DNA of 54,313 bases from Saprospiraceae bacterium (GCA_016787285.1 JAEUUV010000190.1:1-54313), one strand, 5' to 3'; counted from the stretch's first letter, positions 16,783-25,473 are shown. Program-made: numbers and translations. Notes: generated by a model not told the origin, from the letters alone.

Positions 16783-16863
16783 GCCCTGAAAGGGCACCAT
16801 CCTGCAAGGCAGGGAGCAGCCCTGCCCACGGACAGGCCGCCCCCGGATAAGCCCTGAAAGGGC
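16783..16863. repeat. Pair of GCCCTGAAAGGGC hairpin repeats
   Basis: Two identical 13-base palindromic units (GCCCT-GAA-AGGGC) lie at 16783-16795 and 16851-16863. The 55 bp between them are also rich in short palindromic GC words (CCTGCAAGGCAGG). The second unit ends 1 bp from the TruB stop codon (complement at 16865-16867), so it could serve as the truB transcript end. Confidence 0.75.
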
Positions 16864-16864
16864 G

Positions 16865-17662
16865 TCATACCATAGCCCACGCCTCCACCTCCTTCACCGT
16901 CCAGGCGCCGTCCACCGAAAAAGTGCCGTTTCGCGTGCGCCGAAGACTGCCCAGGTAAGCCCCGCTGCCGAGCGCCGCGCCAAAGTCGAAGGCCAGCGAG
17001 CGGATATACGTGCCCTTGCCGCACACCACCCGGAAATCGCACTGCAAGCCGGCGGCATAGTCGGGGTATAAGTAGATGTCGGCGCCTTTTTTGCTGATCA
17101 CCGTCGGCACGGAAGTGTCGCCCGGCGGCACGGGCCGCAAGGGGCCGACCTCGAACGTCTCGATGCGTACGCGGCGCGAGGCCAGTTCCATTTCTTCGCC
17201 GGTGCGGGCGTTTTTGTACAAGCGCCGCCCGTCCACCTTCACGGCTGAAAACATGGGCGGCACCTGCTCGATGTCGCCGATGAATTGCCGGACGGTTTCC
17301 TGTAGCAGCGCATCGGTCAGGTGATCTGTGGGAAAAGTGGCGTCCACGGGTTTTTCGCGGTCGAAGGAGGGCGTGGTGGCGCCGAAGGTGATGACGCCGG
17401 TGTACTCCTTGTCGTCGGCTTGCAGCGATTCGATCTTTTTGGTGTAGTCGCCCATGCACAGCACCAGCAGCCCGGTAGCCAGCGGATCGAGCGTGCCGGC
17501 GTGGCCGATCTTGAATTTTTTCTGCCCGAGTCGCCGCGAAAGCAGGTAGCGCACCTTGTTCACCACGTCGAACGAGGTCCAGGCTAAGGGTTTGTCTACG
17601 AGCAACACGGCCCCCTTGGGGAACTCGACCGGGAAGGTATCGGTGGGCTGAAGTATCGTCAT
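16865..17662 (-). CDS. truB: tRNA pseudouridine(55) synthase TruB
   Basis: A 265-residue enzyme converting U55 of tRNA (T-psi-C loop) to pseudouridine. Seen are GAVLLVDKPLAWTSFDVVNKVR at the N-terminus, the catalytic block GHAGTLDPLATGLLVLC with the nucleophilic Asp, KEYTGVITFGATTPSFD, the QVPPMFSAVKVDGRRLYKNAR segment, and a C-terminal YIRSLAFDFGAALG. Length fits the short Bacteroidota form without a PUA domain. The ATG at 17662 (MTILQPTDTFP) is used because an upstream start at 17728 would run into the dipeptidase gene. The M19 dipeptidase lies 20 bp upstream on the same strand, so the two are probably cotranscribed. Confidence 0.94.
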   Translation of the reverse strand: MTILQPTDTFPVEFPKGAVLLVDKPLAWTSFDVVNKVRYLLSRRLGQKKFKIGHAGTLDPLATGLLVLCMGDYTKKIESLQADDKEYTGVITFGATTPSFDREKPVDATFPTDHLTDALLQETVRQFIGDIEQVPPMFSAVKVDGRRLYKNARTGEEMELASRRVRIETFEVGPLRPVPPGDTSVPTVISKKGADIYLYPDYAAGLQCDFRVVCGKGTYIRSLAFDFGAALGSGAYLGSLRRTRNGTFSVDGAWTVKEVEAWAMV

Positions 17663-17682
17663 GGGTGATTGGATGGGCTGGT

Positions 17683-18900
17683 TCAGCGTTCGCTTGCGCG
17701 CCACACGCGCAGGGTGTTTTGGTAACAAATTTTGCGGATATCGCCTTTCGAATAGCCCCTGCGCAGCAGTTCGGCGATCAGGTTGGGGTACATGCTCACG
17801 TCGGCCAGGTCGGGCGGGAGGGCCAGGCCCACGCCGTCGAAATCGCCGCCGAGGCCGATATGCCGCACGCCCACGAGTTGGCGCAGGTGGTCAATGTGGT
17901 CGGCTACGGCGCCCACGCCGATGCCGGATTTGGCCAGTTCGTCCCGAATGAATTGGCGGCCTTCCGGGCTGTTTTCGTCCAGCCCGGCATCTTTCAATTT
18001 TTTCTCCGCCTGAAAAAACACCTCGCGGCTGCGCGTGCTGAGGAAATAGTGGCTGAACGGCACCTGCACCACGCCGCCGTTGCGGGCGATGGCGCGGATG
18101 AGCGTGTCGGGCAGGTTGCGCTCCATGCCGGGCGTGAAGTGGCGGCAGGCGCTGTGTGTGGCGATGACCGGCTTGGTGGTGGTGGCCAGCACCTGCCAAA
18201 TGGCGGCGTCGCTGAGGTGGCTCACATCCACGAGGATGCCCACGCGGTTCATTTCGCGTACCACGTCGCGGCCGAAAGCGCTCAGGCCGCCGTTGGTGCG
18301 CAGGGTGTCGTAGGAGGAGTCTGAAATCTGGTTGTTGCGGCTGTGCGCCAGCGTCACGTACCGGATGCCACGTTTGTGGAAATAGGCCACGTCGGCCAAA
18401 GTCTCGATGGGGGCGCCGTTTTCCATACCCATCGGCAGCGACACAATGCCTTTTTTGAAGTTCCGCTCGATGTCGGCAGCATTCGGCGCGAGGACAAACT
18501 TGTCGGGGTAGGCTTTGGCTACGGCGTACACCAGTTCAATGAGCGAATCGGCCACCGCTTTGGCGCTGCCTGGCGGCAGTTTCTGGTAAGAAGCAGGGAT
18601 GTAGATGGACATGAACGCGCCGTACAAACCGCCTTGTTTGGCGCGTTCGTAGTCGAAATCGCCCATCGGGTGCCGGAGCGCATGCGCCTCGTAGCCGGGT
18701 TTGAACCACTCGTTGCGCTCCACCAGGCTCCAGGGAAAGTCAATGTGGGTATCAATGACCGGCGTGTTTTTCAGGATGCGCCGGGCCTGTTCCAGTTTTG
18801 AGTTTTGAGTTTTGAGTTTTGAGTTGGGAGTGGCGGGAACTTGGGAAAAAACGGGAAAGGCGGTTGCAAGCAGCAGGCAAAGAGACAGGAGGTATTTCAT
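17683..18900 (-). CDS. Secreted membrane dipeptidase (M19 family) containing a 7-bp repeat array
   Basis: A 405-residue zinc dipeptidase of the renal dipeptidase family. Residues 1-19 are a signal peptide ending in FPVFSQ. The metal-site motifs are DTHIDFPW near residue 50, VDVSHLSD, ATHSACRHF and HIGLGGDFDG, all intact. Between the signal peptide and the enzyme, residues about 26-36 (SKLKTQNSKL) are encoded by four exact copies of a 7-bp unit also found in intergenic DNA. As 7 is not a multiple of three, a change in copy number would shift the frame. The protein would otherwise look functional. The substrate is probably small dipeptides in the periplasm. truB follows after 20 bp. A -7-like element TACATTTA lies at 18941-18948 (minus). 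Confidence 0.9.
   Translation of the reverse strand: MKYLLSLCLLLATAFPVFSQVPATPNSKLKTQNSKLEQARRILKNTPVIDTHIDFPWSLVERNEWFKPGYEAHALRHPMGDFDYERAKQGGLYGAFMSIYIPASYQKLPPGSAKAVADSLIELVYAVAKAYPDKFVLAPNAADIERNFKKGIVSLPMGMENGAPIETLADVAYFHKRGIRYVTLAHSRNNQISDSSYDTLRTNGGLSAFGRDVVREMNRVGILVDVSHLSDAAIWQVLATTTKPVIATHSACRHFTPGMERNLPDTLIRAIARNGGVVQVPFSHYFLSTRSREVFFQAEKKLKDAGLDENSPEGRQFIRDELAKSGIGVGAVADHIDHLRQLVGVRHIGLGGDFDGVGLALPPDLADVSMYPNLIAELLRRGYSKGDIRKICYQNTLRVWRASER
18796..18823. repeat. Four exact copies of TTTTGAG inside a coding sequence
   Basis: TTTTGAG is repeated at 18796, 18803, 18810 and 18817. Read on the minus strand as CTCAAAA it encodes residues about 26-36 of the M19 dipeptidase. The same heptamer forms arrays at 37137-37206 and 42817-42867. 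Confidence 0.9.
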
Positions 18901-19010
18901 GTCGGACTGGTTTGTAGTTTTCCAAACTTGAATGGTGGGCTAAATGTACTTCGCCTCGGGCTTGGGTTGGACAGGATCGGCAAGATTTACGGGAATAGCC
19001 CCTAAAACTG

Positions 19011-19043
19011 CGAGAGCCACCCCGGAATTCGGAATGGCTCTCG
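19011..19043 (-). terminator. Probable terminator after secDF
   Basis: CGAGAGCCA (19011-19019) and TGGCTCTCG (19035-19043) pair perfectly around a loop that is itself partly palindromic. On the minus strand the stem begins 30 bp after the secDF stop and is followed by a short T run (CAGTTTTA). Confidence 0.6.
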
Positions 19044-19072
19044 TGTGAAAATTATGAAACCGGGCAGGTCGG

Positions 19073-22000
19073 TTATGCCTTGGCTTTTTCGCCTTTGGCT
19101 ACAACTTTAGCCGGCGCCGGAGTTTCTTCAACCACCTTGCCGCTCAGGATTTTTTCCTTGGTCGTATCAACTACGAGGGCGGAAGCGATGAAGACGGAGG
19201 AGTAGGTACCGAAAAGGATACCGACGAACATACCGAACGCAAAGCCCCGGATGGCCGAGCCGCCGAAGAGAAGCAGGATCAAAACCACCACTACAATCGT
19301 ACCGGAGGTAATCAAGGTACGAGAAAGCGTGGTGTTAATGGCCATGTTGAACACCTCTTCCTTGGGTCGTCCCGAATAGGTGTTGATAAATTCGCGGATA
19401 CGGTCGAATACGATCACGGTATCGTTTACCGAAAGACCCACAACCGTCAGCAAGCAGGCGATAATGGCCTGGTCAATCTCCAGCGAGAACGGCAGGATGC
19501 CATGCAAGAGGGAGAACATGCCGAGCGTGATAAGTACGTCATGGAACAGGGCGACAACCGCACCCATGGAAAACTGCCAGCGACGGAAACGAATCAGCAG
19601 GTACAGGAATATGGCCAGCAGCGCCCAGACTGTGGCTTTCAGCGAGGAGTCCCGGATGTCGTCGGCCACAATAGCGCTCACCTGACTGGACGAGGTGATG
19701 TGCGTGCCAACGCCGTCTGTGTTTTTGAAATTATTGAAATCAACCTGCACACCGGCCTTGGTGAGGCCTTCGTGCATTTTGGCCATAACCTTTTCGAGCA
19801 CGTCGGGGCTGGTGTCGTCAATCAGGTACGATGTCGTGATGTTGTACGTATTCTGGGTGCTGACGGCCTTCACGATGGGATTGCCCCCGAAAGCCTCGGT
19901 AAGCGCCGGGCGGATTTTTTCGATTTCAACATCCTGTTCGAACTGCACATTGAACGAGTAGCCGCCTTTGAAATCCACGCCAAGTTCAAAACCACGGGTA
20001 AAGAAGGAGCCAATGCAGATGAGCGAAACAATCGCCGAGAAAATGTAGGCGTATTTGCGTTTGCTCATCCAGTCAATATTTACGCCGACGAGCCAGTTGG
20101 CCGACCAGGGGTGGCTGTAGCTGACCTCTTTGCCGCGGTCGAGCCACCATTCGGTGATGTAACGGCCCATGAGTACCGCCGTGAACATGGAACTGATGAT
20201 ACCGACCGTCAGCACCGTACCAAAACCTTTGATCGGGCCGAGGCCGTAGTACATGAGCACGAAAGCGGTGAGCAGGGTCGTCACGTTGGCGTCAATGATG
20301 GACGGCAAGGCGCGGGAGAAACCGATCCCGATGGCCTTGATTCCCGTTAAGCCCTCGCGCAATTCTTCCCGGATACGTTCGTAGATAATTACGTTGGCGT
20401 CCACCGCAGTGGCCAGCGTCAGCACGATACCGGCAATACCAGGCAGCGTGAGGACGGTACCCATGGAGGCCAGCGTACCGATAATGAAGAAGATATTGGC
20501 CAGCAAGGCCAGCACCGCTACAAAACCACCCCGGGCGTAATAGGCCACCATGAACAGGCAGAGTACCACCACCGAGAGGATGAGGGCGATCAGCGATTTG
20601 TTGATGTTGTCGGCGCCGAGCGAAGGGCCTACCTGGCTTTCCTGCACGATACGGGTGCCGGCGGGAAGTTTACCGACTTCGAGGATATTGCCCAGGTCTT
20701 TGGCTTCCTCCAGCGAGAATCCGCCCTGAATGGACGAGTTGCCGCCTTCGATCGGGTTGATTACCCGCGGGGCGCTCACCACCTCGTCGTCGAGCACGAT
20801 AGCGATTTCGCGGTTGCCGCCTTCATAGGCGAGGCGGGTCATGTCGGCCCAGATGCGCGCGCCTTCGTTGTTCATAGCCAGGCTAACAGTTACTTCGCCT
20901 GTGTTGGGGTCGGGCTGTTCGCCGGCATTGGTGACGACGCCGCCGTCGAGGCGTGCTTTTTCCTGATTGCGGAATTTTTTGATGACAAACAGTTCGTATT
21001 TGCCGGCAACAGACGATGCCGTGGCATCGCCTTCAACCGGTTTGACCGGCTTCAGGCTCCAGCGGAACATCGCATCCACCGGGAACAGCGGCTGAATGTC
21101 CGGCCGGCTCAGCATGGCATTAATGGCGTTGATCTTGTTTTTATCGGCGTAGCCGATGATCACGCTGCGCGGGTCGGAAGCCGGCGTGAGCAGGCTGAGC
21201 AGCGGACCGGCGCCCAGATTGGCTGCGGGCTTGTCCACCACTTTCATTTCCGGTGTCTTGGTCGAGTCGGGCTTGCCGTCGGGGCCGGCAGGATACACAT
21301 ACGTGGTATCTTTTGCCGTGGCTTGCAGGGCGGTGGTGTCGTTGCCCATCACCGTGCGAAGCCGTGCATCGGCGTTGTTCAAACCCTGTGCAATACCTTC
21401 GTCTCCGTAGCGGTAGGTGTCCCAGAATTCCAGTTTGGCGCTTTTTTGCAACATGTTCCGGGCGCGCTGCGGGTTGTCAATACCCGGCAGTTCGACGAGG
21501 ATCAGGTCTCGCGCAGCGTCGAGGCTGACGTTGGGCTGCACCACACCGAGTTTGTCAATACGCTGTTTGAGGCGCTTGTAGGTTTCGTCTACCGTGGTGT
21601 TGGCTAATTCGCGCACCACGCGGATCACATCGGGATCGGGCGAATCAAAATTGATTCGGCCTTTGAGCGATTCGTTGCGGGCAAAGATGGACGCCAGCGA
21701 ACGACCGCCGCCGGTTTCTTTCCAGGCGTTGGCAAACAGGGTGATGTAATCCACTTGCTGGGTAGCCTGCGCGGCGGATGCCTGCTCCAGGGCTTTGGTG
21801 AATGCGGGGTCGGTCGTGTTGCCGGCCAGGCTTTTCAGAAAATCCCGCAAATCCACCTGCAGCAACACGCTCATGCCCCCTTTCAGGTCGAGGCCCATGG
21901 CGAGTTGGCTCTTTTTCAGGTCGGAATAGGTGAAGTCTTTGATGAGCGGAATGCTGAACACCGTCTCGGTGGAGAGGGAGTCCAGAAAACTGCTGTAATG

Positions 22001-22159
22001 GGAACGCCAGGACACATCCGGGCTTTTCTTTTGCTGTTCGTCGGCATACCGGCCGGCAGCGTTTTCGACGCTGGTCGTCGGGATGATGAGCAGATACTGA
22101 TACAGACAAACGATCGTCAGCGCTATCAGGAAGAAACGTATAACTCCTTTGCTTTGCAT
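19073..22159 (-). CDS. secDF: Fused protein translocase subunit SecDF
   Basis: A 1028-residue fusion of SecD and SecF, the proton-driven RND-type accessory of the Sec translocon. The SecD half (residues about 1-660) opens with a transmembrane helix, then GLDLKGGMSVLLQVD, a long periplasmic part, and the five-helix block with TLPGIAGIVLTLATAVDANVIIYERIREEL. The SecF half has GVDFKGGYSF near residue 730 and the helix block VGLSVNDTVIVFDRIREF. The conserved Asp/Arg residues of proton transport are kept. Fusion and length are usual for Bacteroidota. The start at 22159 (MQSKGVIRFF) follows a good promoter. It is a single-gene transcript as far as can be seen. Confidence 0.96.
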   Translation of the reverse strand: MQSKGVIRFFLIALTIVCLYQYLLIIPTTSVENAAGRYADEQQKKSPDVSWRSHYSSFLDSLSTETVFSIPLIKDFTYSDLKKSQLAMGLDLKGGMSVLLQVDLRDFLKSLAGNTTDPAFTKALEQASAAQATQQVDYITLFANAWKETGGGRSLASIFARNESLKGRINFDSPDPDVIRVVRELANTTVDETYKRLKQRIDKLGVVQPNVSLDAARDLILVELPGIDNPQRARNMLQKSAKLEFWDTYRYGDEGIAQGLNNADARLRTVMGNDTTALQATAKDTTYVYPAGPDGKPDSTKTPEMKVVDKPAANLGAGPLLSLLTPASDPRSVIIGYADKNKINAINAMLSRPDIQPLFPVDAMFRWSLKPVKPVEGDATASSVAGKYELFVIKKFRNQEKARLDGGVVTNAGEQPDPNTGEVTVSLAMNNEGARIWADMTRLAYEGGNREIAIVLDDEVVSAPRVINPIEGGNSSIQGGFSLEEAKDLGNILEVGKLPAGTRIVQESQVGPSLGADNINKSLIALILSVVVLCLFMVAYYARGGFVAVLALLANIFFIIGTLASMGTVLTLPGIAGIVLTLATAVDANVIIYERIREELREGLTGIKAIGIGFSRALPSIIDANVTTLLTAFVLMYYGLGPIKGFGTVLTVGIISSMFTAVLMGRYITEWWLDRGKEVSYSHPWSANWLVGVNIDWMSKRKYAYIFSAIVSLICIGSFFTRGFELGVDFKGGYSFNVQFEQDVEIEKIRPALTEAFGGNPIVKAVSTQNTYNITTSYLIDDTSPDVLEKVMAKMHEGLTKAGVQVDFNNFKNTDGVGTHITSSSQVSAIVADDIRDSSLKATVWALLAIFLYLLIRFRRWQFSMGAVVALFHDVLITLGMFSLLHGILPFSLEIDQAIIACLLTVVGLSVNDTVIVFDRIREFINTYSGRPKEEVFNMAINTTLSRTLITSGTIVVVVLILLLFGGSAIRGFAFGMFVGILFGTYSSVFIASALVVDTTKEKILSGKVVEETPAPAKVVAKGEKAKA

Positions 22160-22203
22160 ACCTTAGATTAAGGTGAGTGATTAAGCGGTTTAAAAAAAGT
22201 GCG

Positions 22204-22238
22204 CAAATATAGGCACAGCGGGCATTTCAAAGGCAAAA
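22204..22238 (-). promoter_or_regulatory. Bacteroidota promoter of secDF (-33 and -7)
   Basis: On the minus strand, TTTTG (22238-22234) is followed after 22 bases by TATATTTG (22211-22204), matching both elements of the Bacteroidota housekeeping promoter. The start codon at 22159 lies 44 bases downstream. Confidence 0.6.
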
Positions 22239-22252
22239 TCGAAAACTCTTTT

Positions 22253-22324
22253 GGTTTATTGGTTGATTGGTTGACTGGTTGAGTGGTAAAATGGTTGATC
22301 GGTTGACTGGTTGATCGGTTGATC
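22253..22324 (+). repeat. 8-bp tandem array, unit GGTTGAYY, nine units
   Basis: Nine consecutive 8-base units run from 22253 to 22324: GGTTTATT, GGTTGATT, GGTTGACT, GGTTGAGT, GGTAAAAT, GGTTGATC, GGTTGACT, GGTTGATC, GGTTGATC. Variation is confined mostly to the last two bases of each unit. The array begins 15 bp upstream of the secDF -33 element. Confidence 0.85.
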
Positions 22325-22442
22325 GGGGGCGCAACATGTGATATCACGAAAGTAATCCGGATGCACTGTAAGGCGACATCCGAGACGCTTCTCCCCCAGG
22401 GCAAACGCATTAAAATGGAGGCGTTTAGATTTGTAAATCCAA

Positions 22443-22577
22443 CAGATTACATGATTGCAGATTACATGATTTAAGATTGTTGATGTGCGTAGAGTTGACC
22501 GCTTTTCACTTGGCTCAATGTCTTGGTGTACGCTACGGATACATCTAAAATCAACAATCTTAAATCATGTAATCTGC
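22443..22577. repeat. 28-bp perfect inverted repeat with 65-bp loop and a 14-bp direct repeat
   Basis: The arms at 22457-22484 and 22550-22577 are exact reverse complements, 28 bp each, AT-rich and starting GCAGATTACATGATTTAAG. The left arm is preceded by a direct duplication of CAGATTACATGATT (22443-22456 and 22458-22471). The 65-bp loop has no coding potential. The structure is the size of a miniature inverted-repeat element, but no target duplication or terminal motif of a known transposon was recognised. The rest of the 592-bp gap (22160-22751) holds the 8-bp array and, at 22708-22745, a degenerate CGTAAATC repeat. Confidence 0.75.
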
Positions 22578-22751
22578 AATCTGTTTGGTTATCAATTGTT
22601 TGGATTCGATACCAGAAGACATCAAGGTTCATGCGTTTGCCCTGGCTCCCCCCCCGATGAGCAGGCGGCTGACAAACGGCGCTTGCTCAACCTTGCCCGC
22701 AATTTTCTGTTTATGCACATCGTAAATCGTACTTCGTAAATCATACTACCC

Positions 22752-23510
22752 ATGCCCGTTCAGATCATTCCCAAAGAAAAACAAGGCTACGGCGCGTTCA
22801 ATGGCGGCGAAATTGTGGAAAATAAACCCATCGGTTTTCCGCAGGATCACTCCAGCGTCCGGCCCTACTCCAACCTGTTTTACTGGGCGCATGCCCGCGC
22901 CGTGCAGGAAAGCACCATCGGCCTGCATCCGCACCAGGGTTTTGAAATTTGTTCGTTTGTGCTGGCCGGCGAAATCCGCCACTACGACACCAAACTGAAA
23001 GAATGGCGCCCCCTGCGCGCCGGCGACGTGCAGATCATCCGCGCCGGCAACGGTATCAGCCACTCCGAGTGGATGGGCAAAGACGCCGAGATTTTTCAAA
23101 TCTGGTTCGACCCCGACCTGACCAAAACCCTGGAAAAACCCGCCAGTTACGACGACTATCGCGCCGCTGATTTTCCGGTTTCCGACCAAAACGGCCTGAC
23201 CCTGAAAACGCTCGCCGGCCCCGGCAGCCCGTTTCGCATGGATACGCCCGGCGTGGAAGTGCTGCAACTGGAAATCGGCAGCGGCACACACAACCTGCCC
23301 GCCGACCCCGCTAAAATCTACTCGGCGTACGTGCTCGAAGGGGAAGTGGCGCTCAACGGCGCTGCCGCCGGAAAAAGCGACTTTGCCCTGCTTTCCGAGG
23401 TGAAGGCGCTCGAACTGACGAGTACTGCGGGCGCTACCGTGTTTCTGATTGCCTCACCTGCGCAGCCGGGCTACCGGACGTACGGGCAACTGCGGCGGGT
23501 GGGGGCCTGA
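22752..23510 (+). CDS. Pirin family protein
   Basis: A 252-residue bicupin of the pirin family. The N-terminal cupin keeps the iron-site pattern: HPHQGFEICSFVLAGE near residues 57-72 (two His and Glu) and NGISHSEWMGK for the last His. The C-terminal cupin is degenerate, as in other pirins. Some bacterial pirins act as quercetinases and others as redox-sensing regulators; which applies here cannot be told. It stands alone upstream of a convergent chromate-type transporter gene, with 16 bp between stops. Confidence 0.92.
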   Translation: MPVQIIPKEKQGYGAFNGGEIVENKPIGFPQDHSSVRPYSNLFYWAHARAVQESTIGLHPHQGFEICSFVLAGEIRHYDTKLKEWRPLRAGDVQIIRAGNGISHSEWMGKDAEIFQIWFDPDLTKTLEKPASYDDYRAADFPVSDQNGLTLKTLAGPGSPFRMDTPGVEVLQLEIGSGTHNLPADPAKIYSAYVLEGEVALNGAAAGKSDFALLSEVKALELTSTAGATVFLIASPAQPGYRTYGQLRRVGA

Positions 23511-23526
23511 ATAAAAGAAAGCAGAC

Positions 23527-24651
23527 TCAAATCAGCGCGAGTACGTATCCAAGAGCGGCACCGCCTGCCACCACCAGCACGCTATTCATTTTTTTGAAAA
23601 CCAGCAACGCGCCAAAACTTAAAACCGCGATGAGCAGGGTTTTCCAGTCGGTCAGCGCCGCACGCCCCATCTCAAGGCAAACGACGAGGATAACGGCTAT
23701 GGCAGCCACATTGACTGCATCGAGAAATGCCGACATGACTTTCGAGCGGCGCAGTCGGGGAATCAGCGGATTGAGCAGGGCAACGAACAAAAACGACGGC
23801 AAAAATATACCGACCGTGGCCACCAAAGCGCCCGCCGGGCCGTTCAACTGCCAGCCGACAAATGTAGCAGTGGACAACACCGGACCGGGCGTGAACTGCC
23901 CGACCGCCACGGCGTCAATCAGTTGATCCCGGGAAAGCAGCCCACGGCTCACCAATTCCGCGTCGAGGAAGGCAAACAGCACATAGCCGCTGCCGTACAG
24001 CAGGGCGCCGACCTTCAGGAAAATTCCAAAAATTTTCAGATTGCCCACGGGTAGCAACGGCGCCGCCACTTGGAGCAGCGAAACCGGAAAAAAGCCCGGC
24101 AATGCCCGGCTCCGGTTTTTCAGCCAATACAAAAGCACGCCCATCAGTCCGCAGCCGAACATCGCCGCGATCTCGTGTACGCCCAGCAGGCAGGCCACAA
24201 CCGTCGCAACACCGAGTATACCCAGTTCCGCGTTTTTCAGCGCTTTTTTGCCAAGTGGTACCAGGGCAGATAAAATTATCGCAATGACGGCGGGCTTGAT
24301 CCCGTATACAAACGCGTTCACCTGCGGCAACTGCCCGTATCGCTGGTACGCCCACGCAAACGCCGCCGTAATCAGCACAGCGGGCAGGATGAAACAAACT
24401 CCCGCCACGACCAGACCTTTCCAGCCGGCCCGCTCGTGCCCGCAGTGCATGACCATTTCGGTAGAATTCGGCCCCGGAATCAGGTTGGTGGCCCCGACGA
24501 GGTCGAGGAAATGCTCGTGGCTCATCCAGTTTCGCTTGCGCACTACCTCGTTTTCCAGCATGGCAATGTGTGCGGCCGGGCCGCCGAAGGCGATGACGCC
24601 GAGTTTCAGAAACAGCGTGGCAAGTTCCCGCAGGCTGGTTTTTTCATTCAT
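23527..24651 (-). CDS. chrA: ChrA family chromate/anion transporter
   Basis: A 374-residue two-domain CHR transporter with 10-11 hydrophobic segments. The N-terminal half has LFLKLGVIAFGGPAAHIAMLE and NLIPGPNSTEMVMH; the C-terminal half repeats the pattern with FLKVGALLYGSGYVLFAFL and GQFTPGPVLSTATFVGW. These are the GGP and PGP signatures of the family, which exports chromate in resistant bacteria. Many homologues have no shown substrate. It diverges from the ArsR-rhodanese operon across 189 bp, so a link with oxyanion or sulfur stress is possible. A variant -7 element (TATATTTA) lies near 24662-24669 on the minus strand. Confidence 0.92.
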   Translation of the reverse strand: MNEKTSLRELATLFLKLGVIAFGGPAAHIAMLENEVVRKRNWMSHEHFLDLVGATNLIPGPNSTEMVMHCGHERAGWKGLVVAGVCFILPAVLITAAFAWAYQRYGQLPQVNAFVYGIKPAVIAIILSALVPLGKKALKNAELGILGVATVVACLLGVHEIAAMFGCGLMGVLLYWLKNRSRALPGFFPVSLLQVAAPLLPVGNLKIFGIFLKVGALLYGSGYVLFAFLDAELVSRGLLSRDQLIDAVAVGQFTPGPVLSTATFVGWQLNGPAGALVATVGIFLPSFLFVALLNPLIPRLRRSKVMSAFLDAVNVAAIAVILVVCLEMGRAALTDWKTLLIAVLSFGALLVFKKMNSVLVVAGGAALGYVLALI

Positions 24652-24813
24652 TTTTTGGGGTAAATATAGGATGTCGGATATTCAGGATACACCACGTTTG
24701 TCATCTCGAAGAGAACCGTCCGCTCTAAAAGGGCCCTTCACCCGGCCGCTTTCAGGCACATTCTTCCATTTATACTGAGAAGAAAAATTTTTAAACAACA
24801 AATCAACTATTCA

Positions 24814-24836
24814 ATTCAATTGTTGAATTATATTTG
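24814..24836 (+). promoter_or_regulatory. Putative ArsR operator and overlapping -7 promoter element
   Basis: ATTCAA-TTG-TTGAAT (24814-24828) is a perfect 6-bp inverted repeat with a 3-base centre, like ArsR/SmtB operators. It directly abuts TATATTTG (24829-24836), a perfect -7 element. Only four bases separate the -7 element from the ATG at 24841. Binding of the regulator would block the promoter, pointing to autoregulation and to a leaderless transcript. Confidence 0.6.
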
Positions 24837-24840
24837 TCCC

Positions 24841-25473
24841 ATGGAAAAACGCGTATTCAAAGACAGCATCTACAGCACGATTTCCGGTGTGACCAAGGCT
24901 TTTTCCGATGCACACCGGCTTGAAATCATAGACCTGCTGGCCAACGGCGATAAAACCGTGGAGCAGATCGCTACACAAACGGCCATTTCGGTTGCCAACG
25001 CCTCCCGGCACTTGCAAGTGCTGAAAGCGGGCAGGCTGGTGCGTGCCCGCCGCGATGGGAATTTCATTTTTTATACCCTGAGCGGCCCCAAAGCCTACGC
25101 CGCCTGGAAAGCCTTGCGCGATTTTGCGCTGGAGCAGGAACCGGCAGTGCAGGCCACGCTTCAGCAGTACCGCCAGGGCACAGGCGTTCCGTCCGGCAGG
25201 AGCCTGCGCAAGCCCGGAGGCGGGGTACTCTACCTGGATGTCCGCCCGGCGGACGAATATGCTGCCGGACACTTGCCGGAGGCGCTTTCCATACCGGTGG
25301 ATGAACTGGCCGGGCGCCTCGGCGAACTCCCCCGCGACAAAACCATCATCGCCTACTGCCGGGGGCCGTTTTGCACCTACGCCGACGAGGCCGTGCAATT
25401 GCTACACGCCAACGGCTTCAAGGCTGTACGGCTCGAAGAAAGTTACCTCGATATAATTTTGGACCACAACTGA
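24841..25473 (+). CDS. ArsR-family transcriptional regulator fused to a rhodanese domain
   Basis: A 210-residue fusion. Residues about 15-95 are a winged-helix ArsR domain: FSDAHRLEIIDLLANGDKTVEQIA and the recognition helix ISVANASRHLQVLKAGRLV, then a wing RRDGNFIFYTL. Residues about 120-210 are a rhodanese domain with LYLDVRPADEYAAGHLPEALSIP and the active loop CRGPFC. No classical metal-binding CxC motif is seen, so the signal may be a sulfane-sulfur or redox change at the rhodanese cysteines (inference). The ATG at 24841 is chosen over an in-frame start at 24820, which lies inside the operator. Its stop overlaps the next start (TGATG). Confidence 0.9.
   Translation: MEKRVFKDSIYSTISGVTKAFSDAHRLEIIDLLANGDKTVEQIATQTAISVANASRHLQVLKAGRLVRARRDGNFIFYTLSGPKAYAAWKALRDFALEQEPAVQATLQQYRQGTGVPSGRSLRKPGGGVLYLDVRPADEYAAGHLPEALSIPVDELAGRLGELPRDKTIIAYCRGPFCTYADEAVQLLHANGFKAVRLEESYLDIILDHN

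Noticed and set aside
22160-22751. Searched for tRNA, small RNA or riboswitch in the longest gap
   Set aside because: No cloverleaf or known aptamer pattern seen; the content is explained by repeats and an inverted repeat.
24820-24840. Alternative start for the ArsR-rhodanese gene seven codons upstream
   Set aside because: It lies within the palindromic operator and -7 element, so it would be upstream of the transcript start.
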